IMG/VR virus record: IMGVR_UViG_3300032797_000048
Span: 1-47,730 of that record
Direction: 5' to 3' (one strand)
Source: a virus
DNA length: 47,730 bases
Part shown: positions 25,898-34,877 of the stretch, one piece after another
Layout of the letters: the number at the start of each line of letters is the position of its first letter
Position numbering within the stretch: the first letter of the stretch is position 1
Made by a program: the position numbers and the translations under genes
Notes under the pieces: generated by a model
Told to the model about the DNA's origin: nothing
Database searches by the model: none
The model's input: the letters and a program-made list of their open reading frames with translations, nothing else

Positions 25898-26653
25898 TTA
25901 TAGTTTATAAACCCTTGTTAGGAAGTCTCCAAATTCTTTACCATCATAATCAGTAAATGTAGTTCCGCCTGTAATTTTATTAAGCCATTGTTTTACTTCA
26001 TCAGGGAATAAAGAACATGAAAATCTCGAACTTGGGTTTGCATAAGAACCTCCCGCCCAGTGTAGTATCTTGATTTTCCGATCTGGTGTCCATAGTTCAT
26101 CATTTCTTAATATTAATCTATTCCACCATTCTCTTGATCTTTCATTATACCAAACCCCTGTATTATCATTATCTAAAATTTTAATTATTTTATACGGCTT
26201 AAAGCAATTAAATATATCCATAAAAAGATGGTTATCTGGTATAGGTGACTCAAGGTGTGTATAGTAAAATGATCGTATAAATTCTAAATCTTTTGATGCC
26301 CAAACTCCAGCATTATACTGATCGGAATATCCCGCCATTTGACTAACAGCAATATCATAATCATTGGTAAACATTTCTTCACATCTACCAGTAATTACTG
26401 CATCGGCATCTATATAGATAAAAAGATCGTATTTTTCTACCATCATTTTTTGTATTGCGTAGAACAATCCGACAACCATTGCGTGTTCTAAATATCTAGG
26501 TGTTTGCCCTAATTCTGCAATATAATCTTTCCAATCCTCTAGTTTAACTATGTGCATCGGCATATCTGGATGGAAGTAATCCCAAGATGCCTTGCATCTT
26601 TCAGCCAAAGACAACATCTTGTTATCTGTTTTAACAACTGGTAATATCTTCAT
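25898..26653 (-). CDS. GT-A fold glycosyltransferase, 251 aa
   Basis: LFIYIDADAVITG carries the nucleotide-sugar-binding DxD (Asp82, Asp84) of GT-A enzymes, and NAGVWASKD and ILHWAGG (GT8-like HxxGxxKPW region) follow. It would transfer a sugar from an activated donor. It is the last gene of a five-gene cassette (25.9-30.5 kb) and overlaps its upstream neighbour by ATGA. The target may be the virion surface or host envelope glycans; the sequence does not decide. Confidence 0.75.
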   Translation of the reverse strand: MKILPVVKTDNKMLSLAERCKASWDYFHPDMPMHIVKLEDWKDYIAELGQTPRYLEHAMVVGLFYAIQKMMVEKYDLFIYIDADAVITGRCEEMFTNDYDIAVSQMAGYSDQYNAGVWASKDLEFIRSFYYTHLESPIPDNHLFMDIFNCFKPYKIIKILDNDNTGVWYNERSREWWNRLILRNDELWTPDRKIKILHWAGGSYANPSSRFSCSLFPDEVKQWLNKITGGTTFTDYDGKEFGDFLTRVYKL

Positions 26654-27234
26654 GGTTTAACAACCCCCAACTGTGGAGAAAGTAACCAATGATTATACTT
26701 AAATAGATCACCGAAAAACTCATCAACCGCCCTTTTCTCCCCCATCCAGTGCAAGTAATTATCAAAAACCACAACTCCACCACTTACCACTTTATCCCAC
26801 AAAAAATTAAGAGCAAACTTTGTTGATGAGTATGTATCCATATCAAAATGTATAAGACTAAATTGTTTATCAGATACATTGGTAAGTGTATCCTCTACCC
26901 ATCCCTTATAAATAATACACTTTGTATTATCTAAATATGAACAGACGTTATTATAATCAGATTTATAGTCCTCTCTATACGGAAACCCGCCATCCTGTTC
27001 AGCTATATTATGAAAGCCAACGAAACTATCAAATGCGTGTAACTTATGATTATCTCTGAGTAAAGATGATAGCATAAAGGAAACACCACCATTGTGACAA
27101 CCAAGTTCCATAAAATCGCCCTCGAGGTTAGAGCAATACATTCCAGCATTATAAATTGCAATAAGTAAAGGCTGTGGTATCATAGATCGAATCCTAGTTT
27201 TTATTTCTTTGAATCCGCACTGTTCTGTAAACAT
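26650..27234 (-). CDS. TylF/MycF-like O-methyltransferase, 194 aa
   Basis: FMELGCHNGGVSFML is the SAM-binding motif I, KLHAFDSFVGF follows as in macrocin O-methyltransferases, and LIHFDMDTYSSTKFAL holds the metal-binding Asp pair. VVVFDNYLHW is the typical later strand. TylF-type enzymes methylate sugar hydroxyls, which fits its place among glycosyltransferases. It overlaps both neighbours (ATGA and TAATG). Confidence 0.82.
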   Translation of the reverse strand: MFTEQCGFKEIKTRIRSMIPQPLLIAIYNAGMYCSNLEGDFMELGCHNGGVSFMLSSLLRDNHKLHAFDSFVGFHNIAEQDGGFPYREDYKSDYNNVCSYLDNTKCIIYKGWVEDTLTNVSDKQFSLIHFDMDTYSSTKFALNFLWDKVVSGGVVVFDNYLHWMGEKRAVDEFFGDLFKYNHWLLSPQLGVVKP

Positions 27235-27851
27235 TACTTTATAACGCCCCCTTTATAAAGGATACCAATTCCTCTATCGGTTATCTCCCAATCAGATATT
27301 CCAGATTTATCCGATTTTCTAATACATTCACTTGTTACATAACCACTTCTTAGTTCTTTGAATGTTCTGTTTACCCCACCAAAACCTCCCCAATATATAT
27401 CATGGAATCCTATAACAGACTTTGGTTTACAGAAAACATGATAATTGATATAATCCGCCTTACTTCCTTCGTAAGAATGATCGGCATCAATAAATAGAAC
27501 ATCAATATTTCGATAACCTAGAATATCTTTTAGTCCATTAATCGCATCCTCAGTTTGTGAATACATATCAAGTTGGATAACTTTGGATGGATAAACCAAC
27601 TCAGATACTCTTTCAAATCTGATCTTTCCAGCACTAATACTTATCAACAAATCATCAGGAGTCCCATCCATCAATCTTCCAAGTAATGCAAGACTACCAC
27701 CACAATGAGAACCTATTTCAAGTATAGTTTTTACTTTACCGAGATAGTTCTCTGTCTTTTCAAGGAACTCACCGAACTCATCATAATACTGTTTGGTTTC
27801 CAACTCCAAGCATAATTCAAATGCCTCTTCGTATGACACGTCTCTAATCAT
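27234..27851 (-). CDS. Class I SAM methyltransferase (Methyltransf_24 / cephalosporin hydroxylase-like), 205 aa
   Basis: TILEIGSHCGGSLALL is motif I, and VLFIDADHSYEGSKAD with FHDIYWGG are typical of the Methyltransf_24/CmcI group, whose members often modify sugars. It is coupled to the TylF-like gene by TAATG and overlaps the upstream gene by 8 bases. Together the two methyltransferases suggest a methylated glycan. Confidence 0.72.
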   Translation of the reverse strand: MIRDVSYEEAFELCLELETKQYYDEFGEFLEKTENYLGKVKTILEIGSHCGGSLALLGRLMDGTPDDLLISISAGKIRFERVSELVYPSKVIQLDMYSQTEDAINGLKDILGYRNIDVLFIDADHSYEGSKADYINYHVFCKPKSVIGFHDIYWGGFGGVNRTFKELRSGYVTSECIRKSDKSGISDWEITDRGIGILYKGGVIK

Positions 27852-28791
27852 TATTTAATCCACCTCTCAATTCATAAATAACCTTACTATAAACCCCATC
27901 AACAGAATCAATAACAGGGACTACGGTAGTATGTGGTAACTTAAACCCCCAATTACAACCATTAGTCTTAATATAATTTTCTGCATCTCCCCAATTAGTT
28001 TTATTGGATAATATACAGATTGTGGGTTTGTTAAAGTGCCAAAACATATTCATCCATGCAGAATGAGAACCTATAAATCCTATAGCATTCTCTACTATAT
28101 TGGCACACAAAGCACCAGAAGTCTTGTTGGTTAAATCTATGAATCTACTATGTTTGAAATTGAAACTTTTTTCTATCATAACAGCGGGTATGCCATTTTT
28201 AGAATGAACCGAATCAGCTCTTGAATGTGTAGCTCCTATAGTTATAAATGTATATTCTGGAAATGAACTTATCAGTAACTCTACTAATCCAACATATTCA
28301 TCTCTCGTCAGACCGTCCACTTCCTGAAGTCCTCCACTAGGATGTAGCACAATATATGGTCTAGGTATCATATCAAAGAATGATTGTTCTTGGTAGGTAA
28401 TACTATATTTATGATGATGTAGTTTCTGATGGAAATATCCATACTGGAATGGATTATACACTCTCGATTCTTTGAATAACTCAGACCATCCTGTTTCATC
28501 ATCTATAAATAGATAACCCATCCTTGTATACTCTTCTAGCCAATCTTTCCCCTCTTCGGTATCCATAAAAAACATATCTCTATAAAATACATCTCTAAAT
28601 ATAGGATCACCGCCCACAGTCAGTAAAGAATCAATAATACTTTTACTTGCAGTATTACAACAAGTAACCCTACAATCTATATAAAGTTTACTTGATGTTA
28701 GAGGCAATATCTGATATTGAGAACACTGATAAAGTCTAATGAAAACATCCCCGAGACCCCCTCCTAAATATGCCATATACTTATTAGACAT
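27844..28791 (-). CDS. GT9-like (heptosyltransferase-related) glycosyltransferase, 315 aa
   Basis: Starts YMAYLGGGLGDVFIRLYQCS, a GT-B N-terminal loop, and has YIVLHPSGGLQE, FITIGA and NAIGFIGSHSAWMNMFWHFN, the GT9 order (GTSxxxHxA replaced by GSHSAWMNM). It would act on nucleotide-heptose or a similar donor. The start at 28791 follows GAGGAGGAATAGTG. Confidence 0.68.
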   Translation of the reverse strand: MSNKYMAYLGGGLGDVFIRLYQCSQYQILPLTSSKLYIDCRVTCCNTASKSIIDSLLTVGGDPIFRDVFYRDMFFMDTEEGKDWLEEYTRMGYLFIDDETGWSELFKESRVYNPFQYGYFHQKLHHHKYSITYQEQSFFDMIPRPYIVLHPSGGLQEVDGLTRDEYVGLVELLISSFPEYTFITIGATHSRADSVHSKNGIPAVMIEKSFNFKHSRFIDLTNKTSGALCANIVENAIGFIGSHSAWMNMFWHFNKPTICILSNKTNWGDAENYIKTNGCNWGFKLPHTTVVPVIDSVDGVYSKVIYELRGGLNND

Positions 28792-29488
28792 CACTATTCC
28801 TCCTCAATATTATAGTGAAATCTTCCTTATCGTGATTCCATAAATAGAAACTATTTACTAAGTTAAATCCATTATTGGAGAACAACTCTATGAATTCTTT
28901 AGCAGATAGATGAACATTATGGAAACCGCCAACTACTAGTTTAGAACCATCAACATCCAAAGGTAAAGTGTGCAATCCCCATCCGTTATGCTTAGTTACA
29001 CGCTTTATCTCCTTTACGGTTTTCAAAATATCGGTGCTGTGTTCTAGAACATGATTGGATATTACTATATCGAACACTTTATTACTATATGGAAGATCTT
29101 CCATGATTCCATACTGGACATTCCTACCAAGTCTATTTCCTAATTCTACTGAAGATTTCATAACTTCAATACCATACACCTCTATAAATCCAGAATGTAT
29201 AGCATCAAAACAGTGTCCCCAATCACAACCTAATTCAAGTGCGGTATCGTATTTAACTGCATCTTGCCTTATTATACACTTGCCATTTATATCAGTTACA
29301 TTGGCAAGTTTAATAAGCATCCTATATCTTGTTAGAAACTCCCACAGTTTACCATGATCTATAATAGTTCCATCCTCTAATGTATCACCGAAATCCTTGA
29401 ATTGACCTGTATAGTTTAATACGATCTTGTCGTCTTTATGGATAGTCCTTTCATCTATTTCTCTTTTTTCTATTTCTGATAGTTTCAC
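28784..29488 (-). CDS. Methyltransf_11-type SAM methyltransferase, 234 aa
   Basis: ALELGCDWGHCFDAI is motif I, VYGIEVMKSSVELGNRLG the acidic loop, MEDLPYSNKVFDIVISNHVLEHS motifs II/III, and KEIKRVTKHNGWGLHTLPLD the last strand. This layout is standard for small-molecule or glycan methyltransferases. The start is GTG after GGAGGGATTGCC. It overlaps the GT9 gene upstream by four bases. Confidence 0.8.
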   Translation of the reverse strand: MKLSEIEKREIDERTIHKDDKIVLNYTGQFKDFGDTLEDGTIIDHGKLWEFLTRYRMLIKLANVTDINGKCIIRQDAVKYDTALELGCDWGHCFDAIHSGFIEVYGIEVMKSSVELGNRLGRNVQYGIMEDLPYSNKVFDIVISNHVLEHSTDILKTVKEIKRVTKHNGWGLHTLPLDVDGSKLVVGGFHNVHLSAKEFIELFSNNGFNLVNSFYLWNHDKEDFTIILRRNSDV

Positions 29489-30489
29489 GGCAATCCCTCC
29501 AGTTTAACTACCGTATTATACTTCCATACTATATCATCCACTAAATTCCGTATATTGATCGCTTTCATACAGAAACCAAATATGCAGGGATGATACCAGC
29601 ACGGTTTTCGTCTGCATCTATTATATCCATTATACCAGAAAGAGTTATGGTATCCTTCGAGTCGCATTCTAGGATCAATAGTTCCAAACAATCCGTAAAG
29701 GGTAATCCCGAATCCCCCACCTACGTGAAGCCCCATACTGTCTACACCAATCACCATATCGGAAAATGCTATAGTTTGCATTATTTCTCTTAATGGCTTT
29801 CTGTCCAGTTTGATTATACGCCCATTACCCGAATGTTTATACTTGTATTCATGTGAAAGTAAAACAACATTGAAATATCTGGATAACAAGTTAGCCATGT
29901 AATCAATATGACTATTTTTGAGATTACGTGACTTACTATTACTCTTCACATGAAATACTATATAATTCTCATAAGGTGGATGAAACGAGTCTCTCTCGGC
30001 ATCCGAAAGATAAAGTCTACAATCCCCCTTTTCAAACTTTCCCCCACACGCCTCTGCAAATAACACCTGTCTACTCTTAGATATATGAGTATCTCGATTA
30101 GGTAAAGGTTCGTTAATGGATTCATACTGAGCTGACGGACACGGATGAGAAAGACCAATGAATAGAGAACCATACTTCTCAAATATTGTTTTACATACAT
30201 CCTTGCCACTTCCGAAATCTACAACACCGTTACTATGAATCCTATCGAATTGAGAACTATCTACTATCCAGTCAACATCTGGATTATTGAAGAACACTGG
30301 TGCAACATAAGGAATGGTTGCCACCACAATTCTAATACTGTCCTTGAAACCCCTCCGCAAACCAGCCACTGCCCCAGTAATCATAACACCATCACCAATC
30401 CCGCCGATGTCTCTATATAAAACTACGGAATCGTTGTTCTTAATGTCTTCAATTACTGTCTCAAGTTTCGAGAATCCCGCATTATACAT
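29485..30489 (-). CDS. GT9 (ADP-heptose:LPS heptosyltransferase-like) glycosyltransferase, 334 aa
   Basis: GGIGDGVMITGAVAGLRRGF is the GT9 N-terminal motif, YIVFHVKSNSKSRNL is the start of the second Rossmann lobe, and MVIGVDSMGLHVGGGFGITLYGLFG matches the donor-binding GTSxxxHlAaa..p.v.lfG motif with Asp-Ser. A Cys-rich C-terminus (CRRKPCWYHPCIFGFC) may bind metal. GGAGGAGGGT precedes ATG. It is the first gene of the glycan cassette. Confidence 0.85.
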   Translation of the reverse strand: MYNAGFSKLETVIEDIKNNDSVVLYRDIGGIGDGVMITGAVAGLRRGFKDSIRIVVATIPYVAPVFFNNPDVDWIVDSSQFDRIHSNGVVDFGSGKDVCKTIFEKYGSLFIGLSHPCPSAQYESINEPLPNRDTHISKSRQVLFAEACGGKFEKGDCRLYLSDAERDSFHPPYENYIVFHVKSNSKSRNLKNSHIDYMANLLSRYFNVVLLSHEYKYKHSGNGRIIKLDRKPLREIMQTIAFSDMVIGVDSMGLHVGGGFGITLYGLFGTIDPRMRLEGYHNSFWYNGYNRCRRKPCWYHPCIFGFCMKAINIRNLVDDIVWKYNTVVKLEGLP

Positions 30490-30498
30490 ACCCTCCTC

Positions 30499-30705
30499 CT
30501 ATTTATGTGAAATAGATTTTATTGCAAACATCGAAGACTCCTCTAGTTTGGTCATTGCGATAGATTTTAATCTACCCTCTGGAAGAAACTCATTTAATCT
30601 TTGTGCGAATAATCCATATTGTTCTCTTATGGAATTTATACGTTCTTGATCGTCAACACTAACAACAATATAATCAAAGTTCCTTTTAACATCCTCATTA
30701 GTCAT
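30499..30705 (-). CDS. acb2: Acb2-like anti-CBASS cyclic-nucleotide sponge, 68 aa
   Basis: FDYIVVSVDDQERINSIREQ, then LPEGRLKSIAMTKLEESSMF and AIKSI, follows the Acb2/Tad1 hairpin family pattern ('F.yh.p..dq..ry..iR....elA..i...lPd.REkSlAlTKLEEavmWAn.aI'). Acb2 hexamers sequester cyclic oligonucleotides made by CBASS (and related Thoeris signals), blocking abortive infection. Length (68) and the two-helix hairpin fit. The usual Trp-Ala-Asn near the end reads Phe-Ala-Ile here, so ligand range may differ. GAGGATAAGAAA precedes the start. It lies in the late block, between a tail gene and the glycan cassette. Confidence 0.82.
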   Translation of the reverse strand: MTNEDVKRNFDYIVVSVDDQERINSIREQYGLFAQRLNEFLPEGRLKSIAMTKLEESSMFAIKSISHK

Positions 30706-30709
30706 TTTC

Positions 30710-31156
30710 TTATCCTCTCAGTATTGAAATTGCTATTTGTATATGTATAGATGGATCATCAAATAGTTTCAGTATCTCATCAATAAGCACCCATCTAGCT
30801 CCCATTACACCACCAGATATAGCATCGAATATTCCAACCTCTCTAACCCAACAAGTATCAGTAGGTTCATCCCTACCAAAGTCTGCCTCGATAAAGTAGG
30901 TATTCGCAATTATATTAACAGTTCCACGCTTACGCCATTTCTCCGACTCAAGTGCGACATCTTCAGAAGATGGTGCGGTGAGTCCATCACCGATAGCTAC
31001 ATACCCCATCCAGTTCTCGTTAGAAGTATTACTTCCTAATTTAGAAGCGATTGTTTCTAGTCCTTTATTGGTAATTAAGTCTATTACATCCCATTCTATA
31101 TCATTAATCTTTAATGAGATGTGTTTAATTTTAGCATCATCACTAATTCTAGGCAT
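30710..31156 (-). CDS. Tail-fibre/collar-type structural protein, 148 aa
   Basis: YVAIGDGLTAPSSEDVALES and WVREVGIFDAISGGVMGARW resemble the N-terminal assembly domain of phage tail fibres ('vaiGdG...p...dtaL.nE' and 'E.Glfda.G.l.a...'). Similar phrasing occurs in 41260-41826. The start at 31156 was chosen: GGGGGTGG precedes it, and the longer frame to 31249 lies inside the HNH gene. Confidence 0.6.
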   Translation of the reverse strand: MPRISDDAKIKHISLKINDIEWDVIDLITNKGLETIASKLGSNTSNENWMGYVAIGDGLTAPSSEDVALESEKWRKRGTVNIIANTYFIEADFGRDEPTDTCWVREVGIFDAISGGVMGARWVLIDEILKLFDDPSIHIQIAISILRG

Positions 31157-31604
31157 CCAACCACCCCCAAGTATATCCTCTTTTAATTTTCCAAATAGCA
31201 GAAAAGTGAACATCAAATATACTTGCAATTTCATTATTAGAATAACCATCGGATATTAACTCTCTTATACTCACTACATCGTTCTCTGTCAATTTGGTAT
31301 TTCCATAAGTTTCTCCCCTTGCTTGTCTTCCTTTTTCAACCTTGTCTTTCATGTTATCCAAACAAGTCCCTTTATAAAGATGAAGTGGGTTGCAACAAAG
31401 TTTAACATCACAATGATGCAATGCCTGTTCTCCATCTTTTAATTCCCCTTCATACATCTCAAGTATAATTCTGTGTGGTCTAACTTTTTTATTTCCTATA
31501 CGAAACTGACCATACCCATTAGTAGTTATTCCACCTTTCCATAACCAACATTCATTTTCTCCTTTTATATCTACATAACTCCAGAACCTTTCGATCCATT
31601 TCAT
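31149..31604 (-). CDS. Free-standing HNH homing endonuclease, copy 3
   Basis: A 151-residue relative of the two other HNH proteins: RPHRIILEMYEG, LHHCDVKLCCNPLHLYKGT and DN. The C-terminal part, KLTENDVVSIRELISDGYSN then EIASIF, is almost the same module as in copy 1. It is inserted between two structural genes and overlaps the next by 8 bases. Confidence 0.92.
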   Translation of the reverse strand: MKWIERFWSYVDIKGENECWLWKGGITTNGYGQFRIGNKKVRPHRIILEMYEGELKDGEQALHHCDVKLCCNPLHLYKGTCLDNMKDKVEKGRQARGETYGNTKLTENDVVSIRELISDGYSNNEIASIFDVHFSAIWKIKRGYTWGWLDA

Positions 31605-31614
31605 ATATTACTCC

Positions 31615-32091
31615 TTACGCATCCACACCGCTTCTCCTCATTCTCCACTCTATTGATTGTGTAGGAGATATTAGAGTTCCGAGAAGATTATTACTTGGTA
31701 AATCTTCTACTCTAACAATGCGATACTGGAATATGTCCTCACCAGCAATCTCGTTAATCACAAGCGGAAACCTATAACGTTTAACCAAACCTTGTCTAGT
31801 CATATTTAACTCTTCATCATTAACTAAGTTTTCTCCAAACGACCTCATAGTTTCAGCATATTGCTCAGGTGTAAGTTCATAGTATCCATTACAACCATCC
31901 CAACTATCAACCCTGATAGTTGCTATATCCAGTATAGCGACATACCCCTCCACGTATATTATGTTCTCTTCGTGATCCTCCATCATCCGCTTATGCCAAG
32001 TATTTATATCATCCCTGTTCTCTTTGAACATACGATCAAGAATCGCTTCTAACTGTTCCCCAGTCATCGTTCCAGTCTTTACTTCTTCCAT
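31615..32091 (-). CDS. Hypothetical structural-region protein, 158 aa
   Basis: A 158-residue acidic protein. The N-terminal 50 residues are helical (GEQLEAILDRMFKENRDDINTWHKRMMEDH); the remainder is beta-rich with NGYYELTPEQYAE. A position two genes after the capsid protein suggests a head-completion or joining role. No family is recognised. Confidence 0.6.
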   Translation of the reverse strand: MEEVKTGTMTGEQLEAILDRMFKENRDDINTWHKRMMEDHEENIIYVEGYVAILDIATIRVDSWDGCNGYYELTPEQYAETMRSFGENLVNDEELNMTRQGLVKRYRFPLVINEIAGEDIFQYRIVRVEDLPSNNLLGTLISPTQSIEWRMRRSGVDA

Positions 32092-32147
32092 AATTCATCT
32101 CCGAATATGTAGGAGATGGATTACTCCATCTCCATACAGTTAATTGT

Positions 32148-32993
32148 TTAAGCACTAGCACCACGCATTTTATTTGAAGCAAGTGAAGCCAATATATGTC
32201 TATTCACAGTATCTGCTTTCATTCCCTGAAGTGCATAAGCAAGTATCAATGGAACTGCAGAAGTAGAACCCTCTGCAAATACGGCTGTTCCAGCAATAAG
32301 TCCTTTATCTATTGTTAGTGTAGCCGCTATAGCACCTATAAGAATATCAACAGCATCGGCTTCGATACAAGCCCAACCCATGTAACCGTTATCAATACCA
32401 CCTGAAGCTACAGGAACTCCCCTGAAGTCTGATAATTCAGCACCAGCACCTGCGGCAAGAACATGAGCCATATACTGAATGATGAGATCATCGCCAGCGC
32501 CAAGTGCAACGGTAAGATCAGGTTGGAACTTTATTGTAGTAACATCATTCCAGTATATCTTGCCATATTCACCTTCTGGCGCAACACCAGTCCCTGCCGT
32601 ATCGTCAAAGACAGTCACAAGACCGCCTATCTCTTTGTTGGCAGTAAAAGTTGCCGCTTTGACTGCAGTGCTAACTGATCCAGAATCAATATTATTAATA
32701 GACTGTGCGGCTCTCTTCACCATCGGCACGCCCTTAGCAATATTACTTCCAGAGTTATTCCACACCCACATAAAGCGAGCCTTGCCGTCTACAGAAACAT
32801 TCTTGTAGACACCACCACCTAGCCATGCGTTTTCTTCTCTGATAGCACCAAGTGGAGGAAATGCTTGATTACGTTTACTTCCAGCACGATCCCAATAATC
32901 AGTTGCCAGAATAGTCGTATCCAGATCAACAAACCATTGCTGAGGCTGATAAGGGTGACTATCCATTGTAACTGGATTTTTCCAATAACCCAT
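32148..32993 (-). CDS. Capsid-associated protein (decoration or head-fibre candidate), 281 aa
   Basis: A beta-rich, Gly/Ala-rich 281-residue protein encoded just after the major capsid gene. The C-terminal half has low-complexity Ala/Gly/Ile strands (GAGDDLIIQYMAHVLAAGAG). Position and composition suggest a surface or head-decoration protein. GGAGGTGTTTTACG precedes the start. Confidence 0.55.
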   Translation of the reverse strand: MGYWKNPVTMDSHPYQPQQWFVDLDTTILATDYWDRAGSKRNQAFPPLGAIREENAWLGGGVYKNVSVDGKARFMWVWNNSGSNIAKGVPMVKRAAQSINNIDSGSVSTAVKAATFTANKEIGGLVTVFDDTAGTGVAPEGEYGKIYWNDVTTIKFQPDLTVALGAGDDLIIQYMAHVLAAGAGAELSDFRGVPVASGGIDNGYMGWACIEADAVDILIGAIAATLTIDKGLIAGTAVFAEGSTSAVPLILAYALQGMKADTVNRHILASLASNKMRGASA

Positions 32994-33009
32994 CGTAAAA
33001 CACCTCCTA

Positions 33010-34080
33010 TTAAGCCCAAGCTGTTATGCCCTGTAGAATTCCATTCTTCCACGGAGAGTAACAAATCAACTGACCACGCATCATTAAGTATCTCACTCGT
33101 GCAAACTGATTATATGGAACTCTCTCTGAACTCCATGTAAACCATGCACCAGAATCAGTGATCAACTTTGTGACACGTTTATTAACAAACCTCATAACGC
33201 CACTCTCTGCGCCATTCTGGATAGTATCAAACAGAATAGGCATACCTCTGAACTGAGCACCACCAAATTCATACTTGGCGATGTTGTCATCCTTTGTATA
33301 AGTAACCGTGAATGTTCCAAGATGCTGTGCAAGGTCACAGTATTGCTCATATACTAACTGATCAGTAATTATCATGTAATCACTCGCTCGTTCCCCCATT
33401 GATATAGAGTTATAACAAGTTGACATACGTTTCAGACAATCACTATATTTGTTAGTTATAGAACCAAAAGCGCCAACAGATACAGGAACACCAGCAGTTG
33501 CGTTAATAGGATGACGACCATAGGATAAAGAGGTATTATCCCAATACCAGTTTCTCCACCAGTATCTTGTTGCTCTATCGAAACCAGCTATGACTCCAGT
33601 TCTAGGATCGGTTGGCAAAAGTAAAGGGAGTCCATTCATGTCATCAGGACTTGCAAGTGCAGATTGCCACATCAGACTATTCATGTATTCCCTTGAGTCC
33701 TCTATCAATGCTTGGACTCTTTGACCAACAAGGTCAATCACATTACCCGAACCAGCCTGTTCCCTTTCCTCAACCCAGTCAACTGCCCATTCACCAGCCA
33801 TCTGTTTGAAGTTGAAATACGCAAAACCAAGCAACGCAGGTTGCGTAGGGGTTCTCACTGTTCCCTTACCAAACGATTTGGTAGAGGTATTCTTTCCGTA
33901 ACGTACTGGGAAACGAACCCTAGCTCCTCCAGCACGTTCCTCTTTGTTAGGAGAGGTTTCTAATTGATTGATCAATGGATTGCCCAATGCAACTTCATTA
34001 TAAACTGTAGGCAACAGTTCATCAAGACAAGTTGCTACTCGTTCATCCATTAGTGAATCGGTAATGTCTACATCAGCCAT
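33010..34080 (-). CDS. Major capsid protein, 356 aa
   Basis: It follows the acidic scaffold and precedes small structural genes, the standard position. It starts MADVDITDSLMDERVATCLD and has RAGGARVRFPVRYGKN, an E-loop-like region with GTVRTPTQP, a long helical spine near 90-130 (EEREQAGSGNVIDLVGQRVQ), and DYMIITDQLVYEQY, AQFRGMPILFD and VNKRVTKLITDSGAWFTW at the end, as in HK97-fold capsids. Length is typical. Confidence 0.88.
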   Translation of the reverse strand: MADVDITDSLMDERVATCLDELLPTVYNEVALGNPLINQLETSPNKEERAGGARVRFPVRYGKNTSTKSFGKGTVRTPTQPALLGFAYFNFKQMAGEWAVDWVEEREQAGSGNVIDLVGQRVQALIEDSREYMNSLMWQSALASPDDMNGLPLLLPTDPRTGVIAGFDRATRYWWRNWYWDNTSLSYGRHPINATAGVPVSVGAFGSITNKYSDCLKRMSTCYNSISMGERASDYMIITDQLVYEQYCDLAQHLGTFTVTYTKDDNIAKYEFGGAQFRGMPILFDTIQNGAESGVMRFVNKRVTKLITDSGAWFTWSSERVPYNQFARVRYLMMRGQLICYSPWKNGILQGITAWA

Positions 34081-34874
34081 TACTTTCCACCCCCAATTTT
34101 GTTAAAAGCATTTCGTATAATTGTTTGTATTGTAGCACCCTTTTTAGCATTTTCTTCAGCCTTTGCTCGAAGTTGTGCAGAACGACTCATCGCCGACAGT
34201 TCCTCTTTCTGTGTAGAAGACCTGCGAGTCCCAATATCTACTTTCGGTGCGGGTTTACCACCTCTAGATTGTCTTATTGTAATATCTGGTTTAACAAGAA
34301 TTGCGGCTTCTTCTAATGAAAGATTCGGATTATCCGCAAGTTTTCTGTTAATTAAATCAACATTTATATCTTGTGCTGATGGGTATTTCGCAATAACATT
34401 AGCCCATTCAGTCCTCGCAATCTGCTGATTTCTGTCAGATATTAAAGGAGTCAACGTATTCTTGAGATCCCCAATCGCACCAGATAATTGCTTTGATACT
34501 ACACTTTCAACCATCTGTGTAAGGTAAAGTGCGGGATCGGTCTGTGCCAGAGCGGGATCAGGTTGTTTAACCTCAACCTGTTTAGCTCCATTCCCTTCCC
34601 CAGACATACCCATCGCAATCTTCCTTATATCTGGGTTCGACAGTAAATACTCAAGAGTTTCACTGTCCTGTTGCAACGCACCAACTTCTTGCTCGTATTC
34701 ACTTAGACCCTGCCTTGCTTGTGTGTAACTTGCCATCATCTTATCGTATACAGGTCTAACTTCTGCTGGCAAATCATCAGGATTTATACTCTCAAAATCT
34801 GTGGATTCCTGATCTCCGTCCTGATCGGTCTCATCAGTCTCCAATTCCTCTTTATTTTCTTCTGGTTCTGGCAT
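34080..34874 (-). CDS. Scaffolding protein, 264 aa
   Basis: A very acidic N-terminus (MPEPEENKEELETDETDQDG), a coiled-coil middle and a basic C-terminus (SAQLRAKAEENAKKG) are typical of phage scaffolds that guide procapsid assembly. It directly precedes the capsid gene, with the stop overlapping the capsid start by one base. Confidence 0.85.
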   Translation of the reverse strand: MPEPEENKEELETDETDQDGDQESTDFESINPDDLPAEVRPVYDKMMASYTQARQGLSEYEQEVGALQQDSETLEYLLSNPDIRKIAMGMSGEGNGAKQVEVKQPDPALAQTDPALYLTQMVESVVSKQLSGAIGDLKNTLTPLISDRNQQIARTEWANVIAKYPSAQDINVDLINRKLADNPNLSLEEAAILVKPDITIRQSRGGKPAPKVDIGTRRSSTQKEELSAMSRSAQLRAKAEENAKKGATIQTIIRNAFNKIGGGK

Positions 34875-34877
34875 AAT

